Of a stretch of DNA of 64,000 bases, positions 32,463 through 41,521 are shown in pieces (position 1 is the first letter of the stretch; each line of letters opens with the position of its first letter). A model generated the notes under the pieces. That model was not told where the DNA came from. It made no database searches and saw only the letters and a list, made by a program, of their open reading frames with translations. Made by a program: the position numbers and the translations under genes. The stretch is taken from assembly GCA_029266495.1 (NCBI GenBank), contig JAQSWS010000011.1:1-64000 (forward strand), given 5' to 3'. Source of the stretch: Rariglobus sp. (GTDB taxonomy: Bacteria > Verrucomicrobiota > Verrucomicrobiia > Opitutales > Opitutaceae).

Positions 32463-33189
32463 GCCCTTCCATTTCTGGCTCTGCCTGCTGCTCCTCGCCC
32501 TTCCCGCGCACGCGCAAAATCCCGCGCCCCCCAAGGAGCAGCCGTTCGAATTCAGGATGACCGCGTGGAATATCGACCTGCCCGGTTTGTTCTACGAGGA
32601 AGCTGGCAAAAAACTCCCGACCCCCGTGGTCGAGCGCGTCCTCACCCAGCCTTTCATCACCACCAACGCCTCCGGAAAACTCGTCCTCTATACGCAGACC
32701 GTGGTTGATGGTGCGCCCGTCACAAGCCCCTTCGTCGAGGTCACCCTCGTTCCGCCTCCAAGCAGGAACATCGTCCTTCTCTGGCACGAAAAATCCGGTC
32801 GCTACGGTCACGCCGTCTTGGCCGACGATCCACAAACTCCTCCCCCCGGACACCTCCGCTTTGTCAATCTCACCGCTCGGACTCTAGCCCTTCAATGTAA
32901 CGGTCAGCCAAACTTCACCCTTGATCCCTCTGCCGACAAAGTCGTTCCACCCACCCGCCACGGCGTCGGTGTCGGCGTGAAAGTCGCCCGTCAGCGAAAA
33001 AAATCGGGCCCGGAGTCTTGGGAACTCGCCCTCATGACCGGCATCCCCATCGCCGCCAACGAACGCGTCACCGCCTTCATCGCCGACCCTGATCGCCTCT
33101 CCCTTTCCGCCGGCCAAAAGTCCCTCCTGGACCAGCTCGAAAAGGAAGAGCTCACCCTCTTCTTCATCCGCGACACCGTCTCCAAATAA
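32452..33189 (+). CDS. Secreted protein of unknown function
   Basis: 245 residues; signal peptide about 1-22 (FWLCLLLLALPAHAQ). The mature part appears all-beta (FEFRMTAWNIDLPGLFY, SGKLVLYTQTV, GHLRFVNLTARTLALQC) with a charged C-terminal helix (LDQLEKEELTLFFIRDT). I do not recognise a family. It overlaps the end of the cassette-A gene by 11 bp and ends 26 bp before the MoxR gene, so it is likely co-expressed and may be a periplasmic partner of the cassette protein. Confidence 0.75.
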   Translation: MISKPFHFWLCLLLLALPAHAQNPAPPKEQPFEFRMTAWNIDLPGLFYEEAGKKLPTPVVERVLTQPFITTNASGKLVLYTQTVVDGAPVTSPFVEVTLVPPPSRNIVLLWHEKSGRYGHAVLADDPQTPPPGHLRFVNLTARTLALQCNGQPNFTLDPSADKVVPPTRHGVGVGVKVARQRKKSGPESWELALMTGIPIAANERVTAFIADPDRLSLSAGQKSLLDQLEKEELTLFFIRDTVSK

Positions 33190-33215
33190 TTTCCCCCGGC
33201 TCCCTCTTTTCCCTT

Positions 33216-34262
33216 ATGTCCGACACCCAACTTCCCGACGCCTCCGAACCCACCGTCGCCGAACTCGACGATCTCCAGGCCGTCGAATTCGCCAAGAACG
33301 CCTACCTCGCGATCCAACAGGAACTCTCCAAGGTCATCGTCGGCCAGACCGACGTCGTCCAGGAGATCCTCATCGCGATCTTCACGCGCTCCCACGCCCT
33401 CCTCGTCGGCGTTCCCGGCCTCGCGAAAACCCTCCTCATTTCGACCATCGCCGACACCCTCCAGATGTCGTTCAAGCGCATCCAGTTCACGCCCGACTTG
33501 ATGCCCTCCGACATCACTGGAACCGAGGTCATCTACCAGGACCCGCACAGCGGCGCCAAGGAGTTCAAATTCCTCCCCGGCCCCCTCTTCGCCAACATCG
33601 TCCTCGCCGACGAAATCAACCGCACCCCGCCCAAAACGCAGGCCGCCATGCTCGAGGCCATGCAGGAGCGCCGCGTCACCGTCGGCGGCACCACGCGCCC
33701 GCTGCCCAAACCGTTCTTCGTCCTCGCCACCCAAAATCCCCTCGAACAGGAAGGCACCTATCCGCTCCCCGAGGCGCAGCTGGATAGATTTATGTTCCTC
33801 ATCAACGTGGACTACCCGTCCTTCGAGGAGGAACTGCTCATCATGAAGCGCGGCACCGGCATGGTCGTCGAACAACCGCAGCCCGTCCTCAACGCCGACC
33901 ACATCATCGCAATCCAGGAGACGGTCAAAAAAATGCCCGTCGCCGACCACGTCTACCGCTACGCCGAGCGCCTCGTCCGCGCCACGCGTCCAAAGACCCC
34001 CGAGGCCCACGAGGTCGCCAAGAAATTCCTCTCCGTCGGCGCCGGTCCGCGAGCCAGCCTCGGCCTCATCATGGCTGCCAAGGCCCACGCCCTCGTCAAC
34101 GGACAAACCTACGTCGGCGCCCACAACATCGCCGCCATCGCCAAGTCCATCCTGCGCCACCGCATCGCCGCCAACTTCACCGCCCAAAGCGAAGGCATCA
34201 CCACCGACAACGTCGTCGAACAGATCGTCGCCTCCATTCCTCCCGACGAACCCGTCGCCTGA
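33216..34262 (+). CDS. MoxR-family AAA+ ATPase
   Basis: 348 residues. Walker A GVPGLAKT (65-72), Walker B VLADEINR (about 128-135) with following MLEAMQERRV, sensor region VLATQNPLEQEGTYPLPEAQLDRF, and a C-terminal lid with PRASLGLIMAAKAHA. MoxR ATPases act as chaperones that assemble or activate VWA-domain partners in the envelope. The gene is followed by a DUF58 protein and two VWA membrane proteins, the classic partners. A strong hairpin-T element separates it from the DUF58 gene. Confidence 0.96.
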   Translation: MSDTQLPDASEPTVAELDDLQAVEFAKNAYLAIQQELSKVIVGQTDVVQEILIAIFTRSHALLVGVPGLAKTLLISTIADTLQMSFKRIQFTPDLMPSDITGTEVIYQDPHSGAKEFKFLPGPLFANIVLADEINRTPPKTQAAMLEAMQERRVTVGGTTRPLPKPFFVLATQNPLEQEGTYPLPEAQLDRFMFLINVDYPSFEEELLIMKRGTGMVVEQPQPVLNADHIIAIQETVKKMPVADHVYRYAERLVRATRPKTPEAHEVAKKFLSVGAGPRASLGLIMAAKAHALVNGQTYVGAHNIAAIAKSILRHRIAANFTAQSEGITTDNVVEQIVASIPPDEPVA

Positions 34263-34269
34263 GCCCTCC

Positions 34270-34299
34270 AAGAAAACGCGGCGCCCGCCGCGTTTTCTT
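34270..34299. terminator. Intrinsic terminator between moxR-type gene and DUF58 gene
   Basis: AAGAAAACGCGGCG (34270-34283) and CGCCGCGTTTTCTT (34286-34299) form a perfect inverted repeat. The GC-rich core is followed by TTTTCTT on the plus strand and, by symmetry, on the minus strand. It starts 7 bp after the MoxR stop, inside an otherwise compact operon, so it may lower expression of the downstream genes rather than end the operon. Confidence 0.7.
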
Positions 34300-34322
34300 A
34301 AACTCCTTCCTTCTCTTCATCT

Positions 34323-34345
34323 GCGGCGCGCGCCGGGCGCGCCGC
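34323..34345 (+). promoter_or_regulatory. GC hairpin just upstream of the DUF58 start codon
   Basis: GCGGCGCG (34323-34330) pairs with CGCGCCGC (34338-34345) around a 7-base loop, ending six bases before the ATG at 34352. It occupies the place of the ribosome-binding site, and no purine-rich SD is visible between it and the ATG. It could limit translation of the DUF58 gene. Confidence 0.45.
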
Positions 34346-34351
34346 TCATCC

Positions 34352-35257
34352 ATGCCCGCCCCCTCCCGCACCTCGCTCCTCGATCCCGACGCCGTCTCCC
34401 GCGGCGAGGCGCTCGGCCTGCTCGCGCGCACCGTCGTCGAGGGCTACCGCGTCGGCGAACACCGCTCCCCCTTCAAGGGCTTCGCCATCGAGTTCGCCCA
34501 GCACCGCGAATACACCACCGGCGACGACCTCCGCCACCTTGACTGGAAGATCCTCGGCCGCACCGACCGCTACTACATCAAGCAATACGAGCAGGACACC
34601 AACTTCGTCGCCCACCTCCTCCTCGACGGCAGCGAGTCGATGAACTACGGCTCCGGCCCCGTATCCAAGCTCCACTACGCCAAGGCCCTCGCCGCCTGCC
34701 TCGCCCACCTCGTCCTCGTCCAGCGCGACGCCGTCGCCCTCAATCTCTTCGACACCGACGTCCGCGAACGCCTCTCCCGCACCGACAACCCCGGCCGCAT
34801 CCATCACATCATGGATCGCCTCGCCGCCTTTCAAGCGACGCAACGCACCGGCCTCGGCGTCGCCCTCGCCGATCTCGCCCGCCAGCTCAAGGCCCGTGGC
34901 ATCGTCATCCTCATCAGCGATCTCCTCGCTGAAAACGACGACGCCCTCGCCACCGGGCTCCGTCAGCTCCGTTTCGGCGGCAGCGAGGTCATCGTCTTCC
35001 ACGTGCTCGACCCGCATGAAATCGATTTCCCCTTCACCGGCACCGTGGAATTCGAGGGACTCGAAGGCGCCCCGCTCATCAAGACCCAGCCCGCCGCCAT
35101 CCGCAAAAGCTACCTCGATGCCTTCAACGCCTGGCAAAAATCCGTCCGCACCGCCTGCGATCGCAACGGCTGCCACTACGTCCTCGCCAACACCGGCCAC
35201 TCCCTCGCCGAAACTCTGAGCGGCTATCTCGCGTTCCGCCAAAAGAACAGCGCCTGA
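34352..35257 (+). CDS. DUF58 protein
   Basis: 301 residues with no membrane helix. The DUF58 signature is clear: EYTTGDDLRHLDWKILGRTD, then a VWA-like core with DGSESM (MIDAS-like DxSxS) and later VILISDLLAENDD. DUF58 proteins accompany MoxR ATPases and are thought to be their substrates or adaptors. The gene starts 89 bp after the MoxR stop, past the terminator and hairpin, and ends 4 bp before the next gene. Confidence 0.93.
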   Translation: MPAPSRTSLLDPDAVSRGEALGLLARTVVEGYRVGEHRSPFKGFAIEFAQHREYTTGDDLRHLDWKILGRTDRYYIKQYEQDTNFVAHLLLDGSESMNYGSGPVSKLHYAKALAACLAHLVLVQRDAVALNLFDTDVRERLSRTDNPGRIHHIMDRLAAFQATQRTGLGVALADLARQLKARGIVILISDLLAENDDALATGLRQLRFGGSEVIVFHVLDPHEIDFPFTGTVEFEGLEGAPLIKTQPAAIRKSYLDAFNAWQKSVRTACDRNGCHYVLANTGHSLAETLSGYLAFRQKNSA

Positions 35258-35261
35258 CGCG

Positions 35262-37382
35262 ATGACTTTCCTCTCCCCCCTCTTTCTCGCGGCTCTCGGC
35301 GCGGTGGCTCTCCCCGTCGCCATCCACCTGCTCAACAAGTCCAAGGTCCTCCGCATCCGCTGGGCCGCCTCGCGCTTCCTTGACGCCGCCCTCCAGCGCA
35401 ACCGGCGCCAGCTCCAGTTCGAGGACCTCCTCCTCCTGCTTCTTCGCTGCCTGTTCGTCGCCTTGCTCGCCCTCGCCTTTGCCCGCCCCGCCTGGCTCGC
35501 CGGCGGACTGAACGTCGGCTCCGGCGGCGCCTCCACCGCCGTCCTCGTCATCGATCACACCGCGAGCATGGGCCAGGCCGTCGGACCCGAAACGCGCTTC
35601 GCCCAGGCCGCCGACGCCGCCGACACGATTCTCTCGCAACTCCCCGCCGGCTCGAGCGTCGCCCTCCTCTTCGCCTCCGATCAGGTCGTCCGCGCCATCG
35701 CCCAACCCACCACCGATTTCTCCGTCGTCCGCCGCACCCTTGAAGGCGCCGTCCCGTCCGCCCGCGGCGGCGATCTCTTCACCGGCATCAAAGACGCCGC
35801 CGACCTCCTGCGCCCGCTCGCCGGCCGCCGCGACATTTTTGTCCTCACCGACAGCCAGGCCGCCGCGTGGGCCCAGCAGGAAAAAATCGCCGCCCTCCGC
35901 AACGAGCTCGGCTCGTCCATCTCCCTCAACATCCTCCCGCTCGCCGGCGAGCCCGAGACCAACCTCGCCGTTACGCGCCTCGATCTCGGCGCCAGCATCC
36001 CCGCCGCCAACCAGCCCGTCCGGTGCGCCATCGAGATCAAAAACTTCTCCCCGTCTCCCGCGACCAACGTCCGCGTCACCCTCGCCGTCAACGCCGGTGA
36101 ACCCATCGACGAAGCCCTCATCCCGCGCATCGAGCCCAACGGCACCGCCACCGTCGAGCTCTTCGCCAGCTTCCGCGATCCCGGCTACCACACCGTCACC
36201 GCCTCCCTCCCCGCCGATGCGCTCGTCGCCGACAACCAGCGCGCCCTCGCCGTTTCCGTCGTCAAACAACTCAACGCCCTCGTCGTCGAAAACGCCTCCC
36301 GCGCCGATGGTTTTTTCCTGACCAACGCGCTCGCCCCCGTCGCCGCTGTCGAGCTTCCGCGTTTCTATCTGCGGTCCACGCCCGGCTCCGCCGCCGCCCT
36401 CACCCCGCCCAACCTGGAGAACACCGATCTCGTCGTCCTCACCGACGCCGCCTCGCTGCCCGCCTCCGCCACCGCCGCGCTCCTCGCCTACGTCCGCGCG
36501 GGCGGCGCGCTCTTCGTCTTCCCGGGTCAATCCACCGATGTCAGTTTTTTCAACGAGGATCCCGACTTCGCCGCCCTCCTGCCCGCGCGTCTCGGTCCCA
36601 TCGAAAACACCGCCGATACCCGCGGCCTCCCGCTCGCCTCGCGTGATCACACCCACCCGGTCGCCACGCTCTGGAACGATCCTGAATCCGGCGATCTCGG
36701 CGCCATCCGTCTCAACCGCTTTCTTCCCCTTACTCCGCGCGACAGCATCGGCGACTCCGTGAGCGTGCTCCTCCGTCTCGCCGACGGTCGCCCCGTCGCC
36801 CTCACCCGCGAGGTCGGCAGCGGACGCGTCGCCCTCTTCGCCACCGCCGCCAACACCGACTGGAGCAACCTCCCCGTCAGCCCCTCCTTTATCCCGTTGC
36901 TCCATCGTCTCGTCGCCTGGAGCACCCAACGCGCCGAACCCGGCCTCGTCATCGCCCCTGGCCAGCCGTTCATCCGCACCTTCCCCACCGATCTCGCCGG
37001 ACGCGACTTCAGCATCCTCCGCACCGGCGACCCGCAAGGCCGCCGCGTCGCCGGAAAAATCGAATCCGCCGACACCGTCGCCCGTATTCGCTTCGACGAT
37101 ACCGCGAGTCCCGGCGGCTACGCGCTCTTCGCCGGCGACGAACCGCGCCCCCTCATCACGTTCGCCGTGCAGGTGGACGTTCGCGAATCCGACCTCACGC
37201 CCGTCTCCCCCGAAACCACCTCCACGTCGCCGGACCTCAAAACCCAAATCTCCGATCTCAAATCGGCCGCCTCCGCCGCCATCGCCGCCCCCCGCGAAAT
37301 CTGGCCCTGGGTGATCGCCGCCGCCCTCCTGCTCGCGCTCGTCGAGACCGCCCTCGCCCACCGCTTCAGCCAGGCGAAATAA
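35262..37382 (+). CDS. BatA-type membrane protein with VWA domain
   Basis: 706 residues. The N-terminus is the BatA/aerotolerance-type segment (FLSPLFLAALGAVALPVAIHLLNKSKV, with RIRWAASRFL and a second helix LLRCLFVALLALAFARPAWL), followed by a VWA domain from about residue 85 (VLVIDHTASMGQA, where Thr replaces the first Ser of DxSxS). A long periplasmic region with Ig-like strands (VRCAIEIKNFSPSPATNVRV) and a C-terminal helix (WPWVIAAALLLALVETALAH) complete it. It is encoded 4 bp after the DUF58 gene and 6 bp before the next VWA protein. Confidence 0.9.
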   Translation: MTFLSPLFLAALGAVALPVAIHLLNKSKVLRIRWAASRFLDAALQRNRRQLQFEDLLLLLLRCLFVALLALAFARPAWLAGGLNVGSGGASTAVLVIDHTASMGQAVGPETRFAQAADAADTILSQLPAGSSVALLFASDQVVRAIAQPTTDFSVVRRTLEGAVPSARGGDLFTGIKDAADLLRPLAGRRDIFVLTDSQAAAWAQQEKIAALRNELGSSISLNILPLAGEPETNLAVTRLDLGASIPAANQPVRCAIEIKNFSPSPATNVRVTLAVNAGEPIDEALIPRIEPNGTATVELFASFRDPGYHTVTASLPADALVADNQRALAVSVVKQLNALVVENASRADGFFLTNALAPVAAVELPRFYLRSTPGSAAALTPPNLENTDLVVLTDAASLPASATAALLAYVRAGGALFVFPGQSTDVSFFNEDPDFAALLPARLGPIENTADTRGLPLASRDHTHPVATLWNDPESGDLGAIRLNRFLPLTPRDSIGDSVSVLLRLADGRPVALTREVGSGRVALFATAANTDWSNLPVSPSFIPLLHRLVAWSTQRAEPGLVIAPGQPFIRTFPTDLAGRDFSILRTGDPQGRRVAGKIESADTVARIRFDDTASPGGYALFAGDEPRPLITFAVQVDVRESDLTPVSPETTSTSPDLKTQISDLKSAASAAIAAPREIWPWVIAAALLLALVETALAHRFSQAK

Positions 37383-37388
37383 CCCGCG

Positions 37389-39785
37389 ATGTCCGCCTCC
37401 CTGCTCCAATTTTTCCTCCCCGGCACCGTCACCGACGAAGGCTTCGACAACGCCTCCTTCACGTGGACCGGCCTCGATCCCGGCTGGGCGCTCCTCGTCT
37501 GGATCGCGCTGCTCGTGCTCATCCTCTGGAGCTACCGCCGCTACGCCTCGCGCCTCACCCGCACGCGCCGCGGCACGCTCGCCGCGCTTCGCATCGTTAT
37601 TGTCGGCGTCCTCCTCGCCATGCTCGCCGGTCCCGTCCTCAACCTCGAAATCCGAGACCGCACGCGTCGCACCCTCGCCATCCTCATCGACACGTCGCAA
37701 AGCATGTTGCTCGCCGACGGTCGCACCGAGCCTGATGACCTCAAGCGAGCCGCCATCGCCACCGGTAAATCCGCCTCCAGCCCCGACCTCGCCCGCCTCT
37801 CCCGCGCCGATCTCCTCACCCAACTCGCCGCCAACGGTTCCCTCGACCTCTGGCCCACCCTTCAGGCCAAAAGCGATCTTGAGGTCTTCACCTTCGGAAA
37901 ATCCGTCGAAGCCCGCGGCCCGCTCTTCGCCCCCGGCCAGTCGGCCGACACCGAAGCCGCCTCCGCCTTCTTCAAAGATCTCCGCTACGAGCAAAACCTC
38001 ACCGCCGCCGGCGACGCTCTCTACGAGATTCTCAATCGCAAACGCGGCCAGTCTCTCGCCGGCATCGTCGTCATCACCGACGGCGCCAGCAACACCGGCG
38101 CCGTCCCCGTGGACGCCGCCCGCCTCGCCAAACAGGACGGCGTCCCGCTCTACCTCTACGGCGTCGGCATCACCCGTCCCCGCGATCTCGCCGTCATTGA
38201 GGTCAACGGTCCGCAGCTTTCCCTCCTCAAGGACCGGTCCGTATTCAACACACGCATACAGGCCACCGGCCTCGCCGGCCGCTCCGCCCGCTTAACCCTC
38301 TTCGCCAACGACCAAAAGGTCGCCGAGGCCACCGTCCCCATCGCCCGCGACGGCGAGGAAACCGTCGCGCTCGACTTCGTCCCCGAGACCGTCGGCGAGG
38401 TCGCCCTCAAGGTGGTCGTTGATCCACTCGACGGCGAATCCGTCTCCGAGAACAACACCGGGTCCGCCAACACCCGCGTCGTGGACCAAAAAATACGCGT
38501 CCTCTACGTCGAGGGCGCCCCGCGCTGGGACTACCGTTACTTGCTCGCCCTCCTGCAACGCGACCGGCGCATTGAGCTTCAGGTCGTCGTCACCTCGGGC
38601 GATCCGGGACTGTCCAGCCTGCCCAAATCGGTCTTCCTCGACGCGGTTCCCGAGGACCGCAACCGCCTCCTCAGCTTCGACGCCATTCTCATCGGCGACG
38701 TCAACCCCGAGCTCATCGGCAACACCCGCATGGCCCTCTTCGCCGAGTGGGTGGAGCAAAAAGGCGGCGGCCTCGCCTTTCTCGCCGGCCCCGATTTCAC
38801 GCCCTCCGCCTTTGCGCGCACTCCTCTCGAACCGCTCCTGCCGGTCGAGCTCGCCGGCTCCGCCACCGCCACGCCGCACTACGCCGAGCCCGTCCCGCTC
38901 AAGCTCACGCCCGCCGGCGAACGTTCACCCATCCTCCAAATCGCCGACGATCCGAAAGCAAACAACGAACTCTGGTCCGCCTTCCCGGGCGTCACGTGGA
39001 CCGCCCGCGTGGGCCGCGTCCGTCCCGCCGCCCAAGCGTTGCTTGTCGATCCCAATCCCGAACGTGCCACCCGCTCCGGCCCGTTGCCGGTCCTCGCGCT
39101 TCAGCCTTACGGTCTCGGTCAAGTCGCCTACCTCGGCACCGATCAAACCTACCGCTGGCGCTCCAAGGCTGCGGAGCGCCACCACACGCGCATCTGGGGG
39201 CAGTTGATCCAGGCCCTCACCGCCGGACGCCAGCACGACGGCTCCGAGTTCGTCCAGGTCAAAACCGACCGCGCCCGCTACGCCGTCGGCGATCGCGTCG
39301 TCATCACCGCGCGCGCCGCCGACACCAACCTCATCCCGCTCACCGACGCCACGCTGCCGGGCACATTGTCCATCCAGTCCGCCTCCGCCGCCGCTCCCCA
39401 ACTCAGCGAACTCCGCCTCGCCGCCCAAGCCGGTCGCCCCGGCGAATACCGCGGCGAATTCGTCGCCCGCCTCGCCGGCAACTACACGTTCACCGCCGTC
39501 CGCGATCCCGCCGCCCTCGCCAAATTCGAGGTCCTCGAACCGCGCGTCGAACTCTCCGCCACCGCCATGAACGAACCGCTCCTCCGTGCCATGGCCGACG
39601 CGTCCGGCGGCCGTTTCCTCCGCGAAGAAGACCTTGCCGGCCTCCCCGCTCTCGTCGCCTCCGGCACCGCCGACGTTCCCACCTTCAGGCCCGTCAACCT
39701 TGCGCTTTCTCCGTGGCTCCTCGGCCTGCTCATCGTGCTGGCCAGCGCCGAGTGGTGGGTCCGCCGCCGTTCCGAACTCAAGTGA
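37389..39785 (+). CDS. Large membrane protein with VWA and glutamine-amidotransferase-like regions
   Basis: 798 residues. Two N-terminal helices (WALLVWIALLVLILWSY; RIVIVGVLLAMLAGPVL) lead into a VWA domain with DTSQSM (about residue 107). Ig-like strands (VNGPQLSLLKDRSVFNTRI) follow, then an alpha/beta region with VLYVEGAPRWDYRYL and FLAGPDFTPSAF that resembles the class I amidotransferase-like fold found in such operons. A last helix (WLLGLLIVLASAEWWV) is near the C-terminus. The domain order is typical of the third or fourth gene of MoxR/BatA operons in Planctomycetes and Verrucomicrobia. Confidence 0.87.
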   Translation: MSASLLQFFLPGTVTDEGFDNASFTWTGLDPGWALLVWIALLVLILWSYRRYASRLTRTRRGTLAALRIVIVGVLLAMLAGPVLNLEIRDRTRRTLAILIDTSQSMLLADGRTEPDDLKRAAIATGKSASSPDLARLSRADLLTQLAANGSLDLWPTLQAKSDLEVFTFGKSVEARGPLFAPGQSADTEAASAFFKDLRYEQNLTAAGDALYEILNRKRGQSLAGIVVITDGASNTGAVPVDAARLAKQDGVPLYLYGVGITRPRDLAVIEVNGPQLSLLKDRSVFNTRIQATGLAGRSARLTLFANDQKVAEATVPIARDGEETVALDFVPETVGEVALKVVVDPLDGESVSENNTGSANTRVVDQKIRVLYVEGAPRWDYRYLLALLQRDRRIELQVVVTSGDPGLSSLPKSVFLDAVPEDRNRLLSFDAILIGDVNPELIGNTRMALFAEWVEQKGGGLAFLAGPDFTPSAFARTPLEPLLPVELAGSATATPHYAEPVPLKLTPAGERSPILQIADDPKANNELWSAFPGVTWTARVGRVRPAAQALLVDPNPERATRSGPLPVLALQPYGLGQVAYLGTDQTYRWRSKAAERHHTRIWGQLIQALTAGRQHDGSEFVQVKTDRARYAVGDRVVITARAADTNLIPLTDATLPGTLSIQSASAAAPQLSELRLAAQAGRPGEYRGEFVARLAGNYTFTAVRDPAALAKFEVLEPRVELSATAMNEPLLRAMADASGGRFLREEDLAGLPALVASGTADVPTFRPVNLALSPWLLGLLIVLASAEWWVRRRSELK

Positions 39786-39790
39786 CCGCC

Positions 39791-41521
39791 ATGGCTTCCC
39801 TTCGCAAAGTCGCCCGCCCGCCTTCCCCCTACGCCGACCCGTCGTCGCCGCCGTCCTTCGCGTTGCCCGCGCCGTTGCGTCATCGGTTGCAGGGTCTGCG
39901 AGCACGCCACCTGGGCGTGCTGTGGACGGAGGGCACGTCCGTCATCGTGTGCGCAGTCCTCGCGTTCGCCTCGCTGCAAATGCTCGCCGACTGGTTGCTC
40001 GATCTGCCGCGCGCCGTCCGCGCCATTCTCCTCACCGCCGATCTCGGTGTCATCGGCTGGCTCACCTATCGCGGACTCGTCCTTCCTTGGTGTCAGCGCC
40101 TCACCACCGCCACCGCCGCCCTCCGCGCCGAAAAGGCTATCCCAACCTTGCGCGGTTGTCTCATCTCCGCGGTTCAGTTCGCCCACGCCAAACCCGACGA
40201 CGCACCACTTTCCACCGTCCTCGTCGCCGATGTCGTCGCCTGCGCCTCCGCCGCCGCGTCGCAACTCATCCCGTCGCGCATCATCCCCGGCAAACGCGCG
40301 CTCAAGCTCGCCGCCGCCGCCTTCGCCTTCACCGCCCTGGTCGTCGCCGCCCTCGTCTGGCAATCCGACCGCTCCGGAGCCTTGCTCCGCCGTCTCGTCC
40401 TTTCCGCCGAACCGCTTCCCACCCTCACCCAGGTCGTCGCCGTCACCGAGAACTTGCGCCCCACCATCGGTTCCGACGTCGAACTCGTCGCCAAGGCCTC
40501 CGGTCGTCTCCCCCGCTCCGGCTGGGTTCACCTCGTCCACCAGGGCGGAAAAAAAGAATCCCTGCCCCTCTCCCCCGACGCCGACGATCCGTCCGTATTC
40601 AAACTTAAAATACTCAACGTCCGCCGCAGCCTCGACTACCGTTTCGTCCTTGGCGACGGACGCGGCCCCAAATTTGAGGTAAGTCCCCTGCCCGCTCCCG
40701 CGCTCGCCGGGCTCGATGCCGAGGAGATGCTCCCGGCCTACACCGGCCTCGGCACGTTGCCCCGCACCCCCGCCAGCCTCTCCCTCCTCGCCGGCAGCAC
40801 GCTCAAGCTCCGCATCTCCGCCACCCTCCCGCTAAAAAGCGCCACCCTCGTCCCGCGTGGTGCCGGCGAACCTGTCCCTATGAAACTCGTGGGCACAACG
40901 TCCGCCTCCGGCGAACTCCTCATCCCGCCCGCCGATCTCGACGGGTTCTCCATCGCGCTGGTCAGCGCCGACGGCGCGCCGTCGGTCGACGACACGCTCT
41001 ACCGCATCCAGATCATCCAGGACCAGCCACCCGTCATCACGTTGATCAAGCCCGAAGCCGAAAACGAAACCATCACCTTGCGCGCTTCCCCCGTCATCGA
41101 GTTCGAGGTCGCCGACGATTTCACCCTCACCGCCCTCGCGCTCTGCTACCAGGTGACCACGCCCTCCGAAACCGAACAGGAAACCGTCTCCGAAACCGTG
41201 CGCATTCCGTTCCCTCTCCCCGAAGGGGCCGCCTCCCGACGCATCTCTCATCCTTGGCCCCTGGCCAAGATCACCCCGCCTCCCGCCATCGGCGCGACCC
41301 TCACCTACTGGATCGAGGCCGCCGACAACAACACCGCCTCCGGCCCCGGCCGATCCGAAAGCCGCCGCCAGCAGTTCAGCATCGTCTCCCTCGAAGCCAA
41401 ACGCGCCGAGATCCTCGAACGCATCGGTCAGACCGGCGATTCCCTCAAAACGATTTCCGACAAACAACGAAAGCTCAGCGAGGAGATCGACAGCCTCGTC
41501 ACACCTTCCCCCTCCCCATGA
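39791..41521 (+). CDS. DUF4175-like membrane protein
   Basis: 576 residues from the ATG at 39791, 5 bp after the previous stop. The same frame is open from 38747, but that stretch is an Arg-rich shadow of the upstream gene. Two or three membrane helices occur near the N-terminus (TSVIVCAVLAFASLQMLADWL; ILLTADLGVIGWLTYRGLVL) and one near 180 (AAAAFAFTALVVAALVW). A periplasmic region with beta strands follows, and a C-terminal coiled coil (KRAEILERIGQTGDSLKTIS). It resembles the large DUF4175-like proteins of MoxR operons. It overlaps the next gene by ATGA. Confidence 0.8.
   Translation: MASLRKVARPPSPYADPSSPPSFALPAPLRHRLQGLRARHLGVLWTEGTSVIVCAVLAFASLQMLADWLLDLPRAVRAILLTADLGVIGWLTYRGLVLPWCQRLTTATAALRAEKAIPTLRGCLISAVQFAHAKPDDAPLSTVLVADVVACASAAASQLIPSRIIPGKRALKLAAAAFAFTALVVAALVWQSDRSGALLRRLVLSAEPLPTLTQVVAVTENLRPTIGSDVELVAKASGRLPRSGWVHLVHQGGKKESLPLSPDADDPSVFKLKILNVRRSLDYRFVLGDGRGPKFEVSPLPAPALAGLDAEEMLPAYTGLGTLPRTPASLSLLAGSTLKLRISATLPLKSATLVPRGAGEPVPMKLVGTTSASGELLIPPADLDGFSIALVSADGAPSVDDTLYRIQIIQDQPPVITLIKPEAENETITLRASPVIEFEVADDFTLTALALCYQVTTPSETEQETVSETVRIPFPLPEGAASRRISHPWPLAKITPPPAIGATLTYWIEAADNNTASGPGRSESRRQQFSIVSLEAKRAEILERIGQTGDSLKTISDKQRKLSEEIDSLVTPSPSP

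Noticed and set aside
35124-37994. 956-codon open frame on the minus strand opposite the BatA-type gene
   Set aside because: Low-complexity Gly/Glu/Asp-rich translation typical of antisense to Ala/Leu-rich GC-ending codons; the plus strand has clear membrane and VWA motifs.
38747-39790. Long N-terminal extension of the DUF4175-like protein
   Set aside because: The extension is Arg/Pro-rich and overlaps the upstream VWA gene out of frame; the ATG at 39791 follows that gene's stop by 5 bp.
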